Positions 23,434 through 32,052 of a stretch of 64,000 nucleotides of DNA are shown here, piece after piece. Source of the DNA: Arthrobacter_N sp051262515. GTDB lineage: Bacteria > Actinomycetota > Actinomycetes > Actinomycetales > Micrococcaceae. The stretch lies in contig NZ_JBIMER010000018.1 in NCBI RefSeq assembly GCF_051262515.1, positions 1-64,000 of the forward strand, given 5' to 3'. Numbering within the stretch: the first letter of the stretch is position 1; every line of letters starts with the position of its first letter. The position numbers and the translations under genes are program-made. The notes under the pieces were generated by a model, which saw nothing but the letters and a program-made list of their open reading frames with translations, was not told where the DNA came from and did not search any database.

Positions 23434-25596
23434 ATGAACACCAATGTCGCCTTACCTCGACCTGTCCGATTCGCGACGAGGGCGCGTTGGATGTCCGTGG
23501 CGACTCTGGCCGTCCTCTCCTTCGGGATTGGTGCGGCGGGACCCGCAGGTGCCATGCCGCTGCCCGTGGCGGCCGCCGTTGCGCCGACGACGGCGGCGTC
23601 GGCACTCCCCGCCGCCACAACGAAGACCAGCACCACATACGCGACGAGCGCAAACCTCTACCTCCGCACCGGAGCGTCCACCCGTCACCGCGCCATCGTG
23701 CTGCTGAAAAAGGGCACCAAGCTCACCGTGCGGGCCACTAAGGGCTCCTGGTACCAGGTCACGGCCAACGGGCGTACAGGTTGGGTGGCCAGGTCCTACG
23801 TCACGAAGACCATCGCCAAGGTCGTTGTTCCGCAGCCAACCGCCCCGACCACCGCGAAGAACGTTAAACACACCACCACGGCGAACCTGCTGCTGCGTCG
23901 CAGCGCGCCGACCGGAGCAGCAATCACGACCCTGAGGAAGGGTTCCACGGTCGTCACCACCGGAGCCGCCCGCAAGGTCTCCGGGACCACCTGGTACCAG
24001 GTCAAGTACGGCTCGCTCACCGGGTGGTCCGCGAGCGCGTACCTCAAGATGGCGCCCGCGGCCAAGCCCGTCGCCCAACCCGTCGCCAAGCCGGTGGCGA
24101 AGGCCCCAACGGCGCCAAAAATCGTCTCGGGTAAGCCCGGGAAGTTCACGACGACGGCCAACGTGTACCTGCGTGTGTCGGCGCCGGCTGGCCGGGTCCT
24201 GACGCTGATGTCCAAGGGCACGGCGGTGGCCGCCACGGGCAAGACCGTGAATCACGGAACGATCGTTTGGCGGCAGGTGAAGGTCGGGACCGCCACGGGC
24301 TGGACTTCCGGGTCCTATTTGGCGGCGTACGTCGCCCCGCCCGCCGTGGCGCGTCCAGTTGCACCGCCGGTCGTCGCCCCTGCTCCCGCTCCGGCCCCTG
24401 CTCCCGCTCCGGCCGATCCGCCCGGCGTGGACCACGTCGACGTCCCCGCGACGTTCGCGATTTCCGGTGCGGGATGGGGCCACGGCGTCGGCATGAGCCA
24501 GTACGGCGCGCAGGGGATGGCCAAGGCCGGCTCCGGCGCGGCGGCGATCCTGGAGCACTACTACGCGCCGGCCCGCACGGCGACGACGACGGCCCTGGCC
24601 TCCAGCGACATCAGGGTCCAACTGTTGTCCACGACCGCCAGCACGATCACCCCGTCCGGGGGACGCCTGCGAATCCTTGACGGGTCCGCGAGACTGGCCA
24701 CCACGTCGTCGCCCGTGTCGCTCAAGCTCGTCAACGGAAAGGTGGTTGCCACGATGGGCTCCGAGACGCACACGGTCGACGGCGCCCTCACGGTCCAGTG
24801 GGAGGGGACCCGCCACTGGCCCGGTGCGGTCGTCGGCACCGTATCCGTCCCCAACGCCAACGGCGGATCCGCCGCCGGCACGTACCGGCACGGACAGATC
24901 GAGGTGTCCGTCCTGGGCGGCAAGCTGAACCTCGTGAACCAGCTCCGCATGAACGACGAGTATCTCTACGGTCTCGCCGAAATGCCGTCCAGCTGGGAGC
25001 CGGCCGCGCTTCAGGCGCAGGCCATCGCCGGCCGGACATACGCGATGCGCAACATGGCGACCCTAAAGTCCGCCTGCGGCTGCAACGTCTACGACGAGGT
25101 CGCCTCGCAGAAGTTCACCGGGTGGGGCAAGGAAAACGAGGGCGGCGGCGTGAGCGGCGCCAAGTGGAAGGCCGCCGTGGACGCCACACAGACCAAGGCC
25201 TCCGGCATCCCAACCTCCGCCACCGTGGTCAAGTACAACGGCTACCTGATCGACGCCGTCTACTTCTCCTCCTCCGGCGGCATGACCCGCACGGCACAGT
25301 CCGTGTGGGGCAACCCCCACGCGTATCTCCAGTCCCGCGGCGACGCCTACTCGGTGTCCCCGCTCTCCGGCAACCCGAACCGGGCGTGGGCCTACACGGC
25401 AACCCAGTCCAAGATGGCGACGGCGTTCGGCATCGGAGACATCGTGTCCGTGTCCGTGGCCAAGAACGCAGACCTCACCATCTCCTCGGCGACCGCCACG
25501 GCCGCCAACGGTGAAACGCGCACGATCACCGGCGCGAAGTTCCGAGCCTCGCTCCCCACCAAGTCGGCGTGGATCACCGGCGTATCGGCGCCTTAG
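23434..25596 (+). CDS. Secreted SpoIID/LytB-domain protein with three SH3 repeats
   Basis: 720 residues. An N-terminal signal peptide (RARWMSVATLAVLSFGIGAAGPAGA) is followed by three bacterial SH3 domains at about 66-122, 145-205 and 236-298 (each with a T-x-ANLYLR start and a GW near the end), a Pro/Ala linker (300-330), and a SpoIID domain. The latter has the GAGWGHGVGMSQYGAQGMA start and the EYLYGLAEMPSSW block with the conserved glutamate at residue 516 that is catalytic in SpoIID lytic transglycosylases. It probably binds and cuts peptidoglycan glycan strands outside the cell. A TTGACG at 23346 may be part of its promoter. The gene is monocistronic. Confidence 0.92.
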   Translation: MNTNVALPRPVRFATRARWMSVATLAVLSFGIGAAGPAGAMPLPVAAAVAPTTAASALPAATTKTSTTYATSANLYLRTGASTRHRAIVLLKKGTKLTVRATKGSWYQVTANGRTGWVARSYVTKTIAKVVVPQPTAPTTAKNVKHTTTANLLLRRSAPTGAAITTLRKGSTVVTTGAARKVSGTTWYQVKYGSLTGWSASAYLKMAPAAKPVAQPVAKPVAKAPTAPKIVSGKPGKFTTTANVYLRVSAPAGRVLTLMSKGTAVAATGKTVNHGTIVWRQVKVGTATGWTSGSYLAAYVAPPAVARPVAPPVVAPAPAPAPAPAPADPPGVDHVDVPATFAISGAGWGHGVGMSQYGAQGMAKAGSGAAAILEHYYAPARTATTTALASSDIRVQLLSTTASTITPSGGRLRILDGSARLATTSSPVSLKLVNGKVVATMGSETHTVDGALTVQWEGTRHWPGAVVGTVSVPNANGGSAAGTYRHGQIEVSVLGGKLNLVNQLRMNDEYLYGLAEMPSSWEPAALQAQAIAGRTYAMRNMATLKSACGCNVYDEVASQKFTGWGKENEGGGVSGAKWKAAVDATQTKASGIPTSATVVKYNGYLIDAVYFSSSGGMTRTAQSVWGNPHAYLQSRGDAYSVSPLSGNPNRAWAYTATQSKMATAFGIGDIVSVSVAKNADLTISSATATAANGETRTITGAKFRASLPTKSAWITGVSAP

Positions 25597-25602
25597 CACC
25601 GG

Positions 25603-27129
25603 TCAGGCAAGCGGTGGCTGCGCCCGCAGCTTCCTGAGCGCCTTCCGGTAGCGGCGGCGGGCGGATTCTGCCGCGGACTCCTCTTCGGCGGCCAGTTCGC
25701 CATATATCCGCAGCTCCGCGGGAGCGGGGCCCGGCGTTACGCCGGTTTCCGCGTCCGTCTGCCTTTCGGAGAGAAACTGGCGGGTTAGAACACTGTCCTG
25801 GTGGTCCCCGAGGATCCGTTGGATCCGCCGTGCGGAGCGCCCCAAGCGCTTCGCAGGCTTACCGAGGACCTGAGTGGCGGGCTCCGTCGCGTGCCGGAGG
25901 CGCTTCGCGTTCTTGCGCACCCGGTGCAGAGCCGCGTCCCGACGTTTTCCGGCGCCCGTCCTGGCGGCCGAATCGGCGGACGCCCGGAACCGGGCGGCAT
26001 CCCGGTCCACCAGTTTCGGCATCGTCGCGGCCGCGGCCTTGCCCCCGAGCCCCTTGCGCCTCCGAAGGATGGCCACGTTGTCCAAGGTGTCCAACAGGGC
26101 GAAATAGCGCTCCGAGTCGATGGCCTTCAACGTCCGCCGGTATCCCTCCGCGTGGTCCTGGTCCAGCCGCGCGGCAAGCCGACGGAGTCCCCGGTCCGCG
26201 GCCTCATCGCGCGACGAGTGAGGACCCAGGAGCCGGTCCCGCAGGACCTGGGCGTCGCGTGCGCCGCCCAGTGCGCCGGCCAGCCACTTCAATTCGGCCG
26301 AGAGTGCGGCCCGGGCAGGACAGCGCAGCACGCGCCCGTAGACGCCGAGCACCGAACGGATCCGCCGGATTGCCGATCTCATGCGGTGCACGGCGTCCGG
26401 ATCGTCGCAGCGTACGCCCGCGTCGGCGTCCATCAACTCGGTTGTCTGCGCGGCCACGTAGGCCTCCACCACGTGCCATACCCGAAGATTCCTGCCGCCG
26501 CGGCGTTCAGTGGCCGGCGTCCGGCGGGGGTAGGCATTCCCGAGCGCCCGTTCGACGTCGGAGGTCGCTTCCGTCAGGGGCGCACCGACCGTCGCCAGGA
26601 GACCGGAGGCGCCCCGCGGCTCGCGGGCGCCGTGCCGCGCCGGAACGACGGCCCACGTCCGCCGTGGTGCGCACGGCGGCTCCTGCGCGTACGACTCGCC
26701 GGTGACAGAACTGTCGATGAAATCGGCCACATGTTCGCCCGAGTGCCCGTACAGCCGCCGAACGGTGCGGTGCTCCGTCGTCCGGGCGACGCGCACCAGG
26801 GACTCCCCGCGCGTGATCGCGCGCACGCGGTCCGCGATGGGCGGCGGCACCGCGTCCTCGCGGCCCAAGGGCACGACATCCGGGGGCACGACGTCGTCCG
26901 CGTGCGCCGCGGCGGCCGGGAGGCCGTCGATCCGCCAACCCGCGTTCACGCCACCGGTTCTGCGCCGGATTCCCATGCCCCGGACGGCGAGCCGCAGAGT
27001 GGCCGTGTCGAAGTGGACGTCGATGTGGTGTTCGTCGAATGGCTCGGCCACTCCGGCGATCCCCGGGAGGACGGTCAGGTCCGGCGGAACGGCATCCGCG
27101 GCAACCACGTAGCGCCCTGTTTCCGCCAT
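25603..27129 (-). CDS. CYTH-CHAD domain protein
   Basis: 508 residues. The N-terminal 200 residues align by pattern with CYTH (FDTATLRLAVRGMGIRRRTGGVNAGW), and residues about 218-508 form a CHAD helical bundle with its conserved basic and histidine positions (VHRMRSAIRRIRSVL; ELKWLAGALGGARDAQVL; LHRVRKNAKRLRHATE). CHAD binds inorganic polyphosphate; CYTH enzymes act on triphosphates. The CYTH ExExK signature expected at the N-terminus is not present (GRYVVAAD instead), and other catalytic positions are changed, so the CYTH half is probably inactive. It is convergent with the SpoIID gene, whose stop is only 6 bases away, with no terminator between. Confidence 0.88.
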   Translation of the reverse strand: MAETGRYVVAADAVPPDLTVLPGIAGVAEPFDEHHIDVHFDTATLRLAVRGMGIRRRTGGVNAGWRIDGLPAAAAHADDVVPPDVVPLGREDAVPPPIADRVRAITRGESLVRVARTTEHRTVRRLYGHSGEHVADFIDSSVTGESYAQEPPCAPRRTWAVVPARHGAREPRGASGLLATVGAPLTEATSDVERALGNAYPRRTPATERRGGRNLRVWHVVEAYVAAQTTELMDADAGVRCDDPDAVHRMRSAIRRIRSVLGVYGRVLRCPARAALSAELKWLAGALGGARDAQVLRDRLLGPHSSRDEAADRGLRRLAARLDQDHAEGYRRTLKAIDSERYFALLDTLDNVAILRRRKGLGGKAAAATMPKLVDRDAARFRASADSAARTGAGKRRDAALHRVRKNAKRLRHATEPATQVLGKPAKRLGRSARRIQRILGDHQDSVLTRQFLSERQTDAETGVTPGPAPAELRIYGELAAEEESAAESARRRYRKALRKLRAQPPLA

Positions 27130-27278
27130 TTCGATGATCTCCCGTCGTGGCCGTCGTACCCGTGTCTACCCACGCTAGGCCCGGCATACCGGCGCGGCAA
27201 TGCCGCCTGTCCCGGCAGCTGCGGGCCCCGTGCCGATTCGTGACCTGAACGCGCTAGTCAACCCCCCATCCCCGGGCC

Positions 27279-27284
27279 ATAATG
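27279..27284 (+). promoter_or_regulatory. -10 element for a leaderless transcript
   Basis: CATAAT ends 5 bases before the ATG at 27290, so transcription should start on the start codon. No ribosome-binding site precedes the ATG. Confidence 0.5.
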
Positions 27285-27289
27285 TGGCC

Positions 27290-27757
27290 ATGAACGAAGC
27301 CCGGAAGAAACCGGACAGGACACTGCTGGGCATCGCCGCGGCCGTTGCTGTCCTGGTCGTTGTTGCCCTCGCCGTCGTGTTCACGCGTGGAGAGCCCGAG
27401 ATGCTTGACGAGGGCACGCCGCAAGGCGTCGTCCAACGCTATGCCGCAGCCGTCATCGACGGCGACGAGGCACTGGCGGCGGAGTATCTGACCGAACGGG
27501 CGAAAAAGAATTGCGAGGGTTTCGGCGAGTCGTTCTCATCCGACATGCGCGTGACCCTCATCTCGACCACGGAGCGGCCGAATTCCGCCGACGTCGAGGT
27601 CACCCTCACCGTCGGCCAAGGCGGCGGCAACCCCCTCGGAGCCTCGGAATACGAGACGGAGGGTCGATTCGATCTCACTCGTTCAGGTGACAGATGGCTC
27701 ATCGACACCGCCCCTTGGGAGCTGGCGGCCTGCCCCCCTGCAGGATTCGAAGAATGA
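27290..27757 (+). CDS. Small membrane-anchored extracytoplasmic protein, unknown function
   Basis: 155 residues: a short basic N-terminus, one transmembrane helix (about 12-33, LLGIAAAVAVLVVVALAVVFT) and an outward domain with an NTF2/DUF4878-like look (TPQGVVQRYAAAVIDGDEALAAEYLTE ... GRFDLTRSGDRWLIDTAPWEL). No lipobox cysteine. The start at 27290 is chosen from the promoter position and the N-in helix; an upstream in-frame start would put extra residues before it. Its stop overlaps the next gene's start (ATGA), so the two are translationally coupled. Confidence 0.75.
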   Translation: MNEARKKPDRTLLGIAAAVAVLVVVALAVVFTRGEPEMLDEGTPQGVVQRYAAAVIDGDEALAAEYLTERAKKNCEGFGESFSSDMRVTLISTTERPNSADVEVTLTVGQGGGNPLGASEYETEGRFDLTRSGDRWLIDTAPWELAACPPAGFEE

Positions 27758-29451
27758 GCGCCGCGACGACGTCGTCTACCGGCCGTGCGCCGAGCCGGAC
27801 GCAATCGACCGTGAGGCGACTGGTGGTCTACGTCCTCCTGTTCGTTCTGGTGGCGACGGCGGCCGGCGGTCTCAGCGGCCTCGTGGCGCGGCTGCTCGGT
27901 GAAGGAGCCGAATTCGCCGGGACCGATGTCACTGGACTGGCGCTCTCGCTGGCCTTCACCCTCATTGCCGGTCCCTTGGCGGCGCTCTTGTGGTGGGTCG
28001 TGTGGAGGCGCGCCGACACGGACACGGAACGCTCCGCGTTGTCGTGGGGCCTTTACGTCTCTGCCATGTACATCGTGGCCCTCGTGACCGCCACGGTGTC
28101 GCTGCTCTCGCTGCTGGCCGACGCCGTGGCCGGCCAGCCACACCGCTGGCAGTCGAACCTGTCCACCGGATTCATCTGGGCAGCCGTGTGGTTATGGCAC
28201 CTGTGGATGTCGCGTCACCGGACGAAGGGACCACTCAGGTTGCACAGCGTCCCCTGCGTCATCGGCGCCGCCTATGGTCTGCTCATCGCCGTCGCCAACG
28301 GGATTGGCGCAATCGCGGGGGTCTTGGACGCGGCAGTGCGTGCGCTGGCCGATGCCACGACGGTGGGGGGGCCGTGGTGGACGTCGGTCCTCGGCGCAGC
28401 GGCCTGGGCAGTCGGGGGTGCGGCCATCTGGTGGTGGCACTGGATGCGACAGTCCGCACGTAACCTCCGTGGCGGCCTGGCCGACGTCGTCCTGCTGGTG
28501 GTCGGGATCCTGCTTGCCGCGGCGCTCGCCCTCGGCGGTATGGGAACAGTGCTTTTTGTGCTGCTCCGACTGGCCCTGGACCGGACGGATCCGGTCGTGG
28601 AACTCGTCGGTCCGCTGCCGATGGCTCTGGCGGCCGGCGCCATCGGCCTTCTGGTGTGGGCCTACCACCACCCTGAGGCTGTCTCCCGCGGCCAGACCCC
28701 GAGCCTGGCCGCCCGGCTGGTGGTCTCCGCGGTTGCCCTCGTGGGGGCGGCCACCGGTATCGGCGTGGTCGTGAACTCGCTCATGGCGCTGGCCGCCACC
28801 CCCTTGGCCGGAGCGGATGCCCGGACCCTGCTTCTGGGCGGCATCAGCGCCCTCTTGGTCGGCGCCCCCATTTGGTGGATCGTCTGGCGTCCCGCCGCGG
28901 CCGCCGACCCCGCAGGCAGGCGGGTGTACCTCGTTGCCGTCTTTGGGGTGAGCGCCGTCGTCGCGCTGGTGACCCTTCTGGTCATCGGTTTCCGCCTTTT
29001 CGAGTTCCTTCTCGACGACGTCACCGGGTCCAGCCTGTTGGAGCGGATTCGAGCCCCGTTCGGGTTGCTGGCGGCCACCTGCCTCGTCGCCGCCTACCAC
29101 TTCGGCCTGTGGCGGCGGGACCGCTCGGCGCTCGCCGTCGCCTCAGAAGCAGGGAGCTCCGGCGACGTTGCCGGCATCGAGCGGATCAGCGTAGAACGCG
29201 TCGTACTCGTCGTTTCGCACGACGACGGCGGCGCGCTCGCCTCGACTATCCGCGAGGCCACGGGGGCCCGCGTGACGGTGTGGGTCCGAGGGGACACCGA
29301 CGATGGTGCCCAGGGGTCCCTGCCTGACGGGGCGGCGCTGGTGGGGGAACTGGTGGGCCGGTTAACCGGTGTGTCCGCGCGCCGGGTCCTGGTCCTGGTG
29401 GACGCCGACGATAGCCTGGAAGTCATTCCGATCGGCGCCGAGGTGGGTTAG
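27754..29451 (+). CDS. DUF5671-type polytopic membrane protein with six internal repeats
   Basis: 565 residues. I see about six copies of a 75-90-residue unit, each with a start like RRLVVYVLLFVLVATAAGGL, several hydrophobic helices and an end with paired tryptophans (LLWWVVWRR, WLWHLWMSRH, AIWWWHWMRQ, PIWWIVWRP, YHFGLWRRD). This arrangement matches the DUF5671 family, from memory of the family's shape. The last 100 residues form a soluble, valine-rich alpha/beta tail (VERVVLVVSHDDGGALASTI ... RRVLVLVDADDSLEVIPIG). Function is unknown. It is coupled to the upstream single-span protein by a 4-base overlap. Confidence 0.75.
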   Translation: MSAATTSSTGRAPSRTQSTVRRLVVYVLLFVLVATAAGGLSGLVARLLGEGAEFAGTDVTGLALSLAFTLIAGPLAALLWWVVWRRADTDTERSALSWGLYVSAMYIVALVTATVSLLSLLADAVAGQPHRWQSNLSTGFIWAAVWLWHLWMSRHRTKGPLRLHSVPCVIGAAYGLLIAVANGIGAIAGVLDAAVRALADATTVGGPWWTSVLGAAAWAVGGAAIWWWHWMRQSARNLRGGLADVVLLVVGILLAAALALGGMGTVLFVLLRLALDRTDPVVELVGPLPMALAAGAIGLLVWAYHHPEAVSRGQTPSLAARLVVSAVALVGAATGIGVVVNSLMALAATPLAGADARTLLLGGISALLVGAPIWWIVWRPAAAADPAGRRVYLVAVFGVSAVVALVTLLVIGFRLFEFLLDDVTGSSLLERIRAPFGLLAATCLVAAYHFGLWRRDRSALAVASEAGSSGDVAGIERISVERVVLVVSHDDGGALASTIREATGARVTVWVRGDTDDGAQGSLPDGAALVGELVGRLTGVSARRVLVLVDADDSLEVIPIGAEVG

Positions 29452-29531
29452 GAACCGGTTTCCCCGGCGGCGCGGGGCGGCATAGGGTGGCATGAGGAAC
29501 GGCCGCCACGGCCGCAGGAAAGGACCCCGCA

Positions 29532-30374
29532 ATGACGCAGGCCCCCATGCCCGGGCACACCACGGAACTCGCCGTCGGCGACTTCTTCTACGAGCCCCTC
29601 GGGGACGGCCGCTACCGCTCCACCGTGCACGCGCAGGGAGCCTGGAATGCGCACGAGCAGCACATGGCTCCGGCGACCGGAATCATCGCCCACGAACTCG
29701 AGCTGTTCCAGCCGCGACCTGACATGCGCATGGCCAAGGTCGGCCTGGACATCCTGGGCATCATCCATGGCGGCGAGTTCGACGTACGCACGCGCCTGGT
29801 TCGGCCAGGACGCACGATCGAGCTCCTCGAGGCCGAGTTGTCCTGCGCCGGCCGGACCGCCATCGTCGCTCGCGCCTGGCGGCTCAAGACCCAGGATTCG
29901 GCCAGCGTCGCCGCCTTCGAAGACCACCCGGTGTCGCACCCGGAACGGCTGCAGCCGTGGGACGGCATGTCCCCGTGGCCCGGCGGGTACATCGAGCAAC
30001 TGGATTTCCGTGTGGAGCCTGGACACCGGCCGGGCCGGGGAGTCGTTTGGCTCCGCACGCCACACCCGATGGTGGCCGGCGCCGAGACCTCCGACCTGGT
30101 GCGGCTGCTGGGGCTGGTGGACACCGCCAACGGCGTCGCGCCGCGCGTCGAACCCGGACCCGCATCGTGGATGTTCCCCAACGTCGACCTCCAGATCCAC
30201 ATGCACCGCCGACCCGTCGGCGAATGGCTGGGTCTGCAGGCCCAGCAGACCTACGGGAACGACGGCGTCGGGCTCACGTCCGCGGTGCTCCACGACGTCG
30301 TCGGGCCGTTCGGCCGCAGCGAGCAGATCCTCACGGTGCGTCCGATGCCGCAGGCCCCGCCAGCAGGGCCCTGA
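29532..30374 (+). CDS. Acyl-CoA thioesterase-like (double hot-dog) protein
   Basis: 280 residues with two hot-dog halves. The first has QGAWNAHEQHMAPATGIIAHELE and RLVRPGRTIELLEAELSCAGRTAIVARAWRL; the second has WMFPNVDLQIHMHRRPVGEWLGLQAQQTYGNDGVGLTSAVLHD, the TesB-like C-terminal pattern. It probably hydrolyses an acyl-CoA, substrate unknown. The ribosome-binding site aaaggacc precedes the ATG. Its last 44 bases overlap the 3' end of the opposite-strand kinase-like gene. Confidence 0.85.
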   Translation: MTQAPMPGHTTELAVGDFFYEPLGDGRYRSTVHAQGAWNAHEQHMAPATGIIAHELELFQPRPDMRMAKVGLDILGIIHGGEFDVRTRLVRPGRTIELLEAELSCAGRTAIVARAWRLKTQDSASVAAFEDHPVSHPERLQPWDGMSPWPGGYIEQLDFRVEPGHRPGRGVVWLRTPHPMVAGAETSDLVRLLGLVDTANGVAPRVEPGPASWMFPNVDLQIHMHRRPVGEWLGLQAQQTYGNDGVGLTSAVLHDVVGPFGRSEQILTVRPMPQAPPAGP

Positions 30375-30945
30375 CGCGTCGCTTCGCAAGCGGCCGGAAC
30401 CCCGCGGCGAGGTAGCGCCGGCGGTTGGCGCTGTCGGCGCGAAACAGGGCCCAACCCCGCCGAAGCAGGAACGGCACCGGTTTGCGCCGTTCGCGCACGT
30501 CGCGCACGAAGCGGCGGACCGCCGTCGTCAGCGGGTGCACGTCGATATACACCGCGTCGGCGGCGACGCCGCGGGCTCGCAGTGGCCCCGCGACCTCGTC
30601 CACGAAAACACCCTCGGCCACCACGGGTCCCTCCGCGAGGGACACCGTGCGGTATCCGCTGTGGCTCGAGCTGGCGATGGAGTAGTCGGGGACCTCCGTG
30701 CGACCGCGTCCCAGGAGACCGACGAGCGCCTCGACCGCGGCGTCGCGGTTCCAGGTCCCCGGGTGGTCCCAGTCGACCTCGTCATAGGGGGTCAGCGGCA
30801 GGGGAGTGCCGGCGGTGTGCTCGGCGAGCTCGCGGTAGAAGTTGTCCAGCTCCACGTGGGGCCGCCCGTAGCGGGCGGCCAGGTAGGACTTGCCGGCACC
30901 GGAGGCGCCGCCGAGGAGAATCAGGGGGGTCTGCGGTGAAGGCAC
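30331..30945 (-). CDS. Uridine-kinase-like P-loop ATPase
   Basis: 204 residues. The Walker A motif GGASGAGKSYLA is at residues 12-23, followed by ELDNFYREL and DEVDWDHPGTWN, which resemble the substrate-binding segments of uridine/pantothenate kinases. The C-terminal third is Arg-rich. The substrate is not certain; uridine kinase is the closest familiar type. The likely start is GTG at 30945; a CATAAT on the minus strand lies five bases upstream of it, so the mRNA may be leaderless or nearly so. It is divergent from the lipoate-ligase-like gene. Confidence 0.8.
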   Translation of the reverse strand: MPSPQTPLILLGGASGAGKSYLAARYGRPHVELDNFYRELAEHTAGTPLPLTPYDEVDWDHPGTWNRDAAVEALVGLLGRGRTEVPDYSIASSSHSGYRTVSLAEGPVVAEGVFVDEVAGPLRARGVAADAVYIDVHPLTTAVRRFVRDVRERRKPVPFLLRRGWALFRADSANRRRYLAAGFRPLAKRRVRALLAGPAASDAP

Positions 30946-30985
30946 CCTCCATTATGGGGCCGAACCGGCGGGCCCATGTGCACCA

Positions 30986-30991
30986 TAGAAT
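30986..30991 (+). promoter_or_regulatory. -10 element for a leaderless transcript
   Basis: TAGAAT ends 7 bases before the ATG at 30999. The predicted transcription start coincides with the start codon and no ribosome-binding site is seen. Confidence 0.5.
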
Positions 30992-30998
30992 CGAGGTT

Positions 30999-31736
30999 AT
31001 GACCGTGTGGAACCCCGACGCCGACCAGCCCCTGCGCATTCTGCGGACGGACGTTTCGGGCGACCCGGCCGCCGACCTGCGCTCCGGCGTCGAACTGTTG
31101 AACGCGGTGCGCGGAGGAAGCCGCCCGGCGGCTCTACGGATCTACCGCCCGGAACCCACGCTTGCCTTCGGCCAGCGCGACGTGCGGCTGTCCGGCTATG
31201 CCGATGCCGTCGACGCGGCGCGGCGTGCCGGATTCGCGCCGTTGGTCCGCAGGGCCGGGGGCCGGGCGGCGGCCTACCACCGCGGCACGCTGATCGTGGA
31301 CCACGTCGAACCCGCCAACGAGGCGATGATCGGCCACCAGCACCGGTTCAGGGTGCTCGGGGAACTATACGCGTCGGCGCTGCGCGCACTGGGCGTCGAC
31401 GCTGCGGTCGGCGAGATCCCGGGCGAGTACTGCGCGGGGGAGTACAGCGTCCACGGGTTGCCCGGGCCGGGTTCGACGGCGTCGGTGCCGGTCAAGCTCG
31501 TCGGCACGGCGCAGCGCGTGGTCGCCGGCGCCTGGCTGTTCGCCAGCGTCTTCGTGGTGGAGGACTCCGCGCCCATCCGCGCCGTCCTTCGCGACGTCTA
31601 CGCGGCCATGGACCTGCCGATGGACCCGGCGACCGCCGGCGCCGTCGACGATCTGGTTCCCGGTGTCCGGGTCGCGGACGTCGAGGATGCCGTGCTGGAC
31701 GCCTACGCCCAACACACGCGGCTCATCGACCGCTAA
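30999..31736 (+). CDS. Lipoate-protein ligase family protein
   Basis: 245 residues of the biotin/lipoate ligase fold. Visible family blocks are RIYRPEPTLAFGQRDVRLSGYADAVDAARRAGFAPLVRRAGGRAAAYHRGTLIVDHV and the later YCAGEYSVHG and VKLVGTAQRVVAGAWLFASVF, corresponding to the ligase loop, the RRxGGGA-type loop and the KxxGxAQ lysine region. It should attach lipoate or octanoate to E2/GcvH lysines or act as an octanoyl transferase; which is unclear. Its stop overlaps the stop of the convergent small membrane gene. Confidence 0.85.
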   Translation: MTVWNPDADQPLRILRTDVSGDPAADLRSGVELLNAVRGGSRPAALRIYRPEPTLAFGQRDVRLSGYADAVDAARRAGFAPLVRRAGGRAAAYHRGTLIVDHVEPANEAMIGHQHRFRVLGELYASALRALGVDAAVGEIPGEYCAGEYSVHGLPGPGSTASVPVKLVGTAQRVVAGAWLFASVFVVEDSAPIRAVLRDVYAAMDLPMDPATAGAVDDLVPGVRVADVEDAVLDAYAQHTRLIDR

Positions 31737-32050
31737 CGGCGGAATTCCGGCTGGCGCGGACCACGGCCGAATCGCAGTCCGGCGAGGAACGCCAGCCCGC
31801 TCAGGCCCAGTCCAAGCAACAGCACGCCCACGGCCTGCCCTTGGGTAAGCACCACGAGCCCCTCGGGCGCGGACTCCGTCATGGCGGACAGCGGAGCATA
31901 GGCGAACCAGCCGAACGTCGCCGCCGCGGGAACGGCGGCGGCTGCCTGGATGAGGAGGATCCCGCCCCCGGCGATGCCGGCCGCTGCCAGCAACAGGACG
32001 ACGGCGCCGACCCTCCCCAGCGAGGGTCGGCGCCGCGCGTCGGGTTCCAT
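31733..32050 (-). CDS. Small two-span membrane protein, unknown function
   Basis: 105 residues with two hydrophobic segments (about 13-35, VGAVVLLLAAAGIAGGGILLIQAAA; and about 71-91, GQAVGVLLLGLGLSGLAFLAGL) separated by an extracytoplasmic loop. The ATG at 32050 begins 2 bases after the stop of the metallo-beta-lactamase gene, with an agagg nine bases upstream, so it is probably the last gene of the mycothiol-linked operon. An ATG at 32074 overlapping that gene is an alternative start. I recognise no domain. Confidence 0.6.
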   Translation of the reverse strand: MEPDARRRPSLGRVGAVVLLLAAAGIAGGGILLIQAAAAVPAAATFGWFAYAPLSAMTESAPEGLVVLTQGQAVGVLLLGLGLSGLAFLAGLRFGRGPRQPEFRR

Positions 32051-32052
32051 GT

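Noticed and set aside
24376..24414. Short direct repeats in the SpoIID gene as a mobile or regulatory repeat
   Set aside because: They encode the Pro/Ala linker between the SH3 and SpoIID domains and are ordinary coding low complexity.
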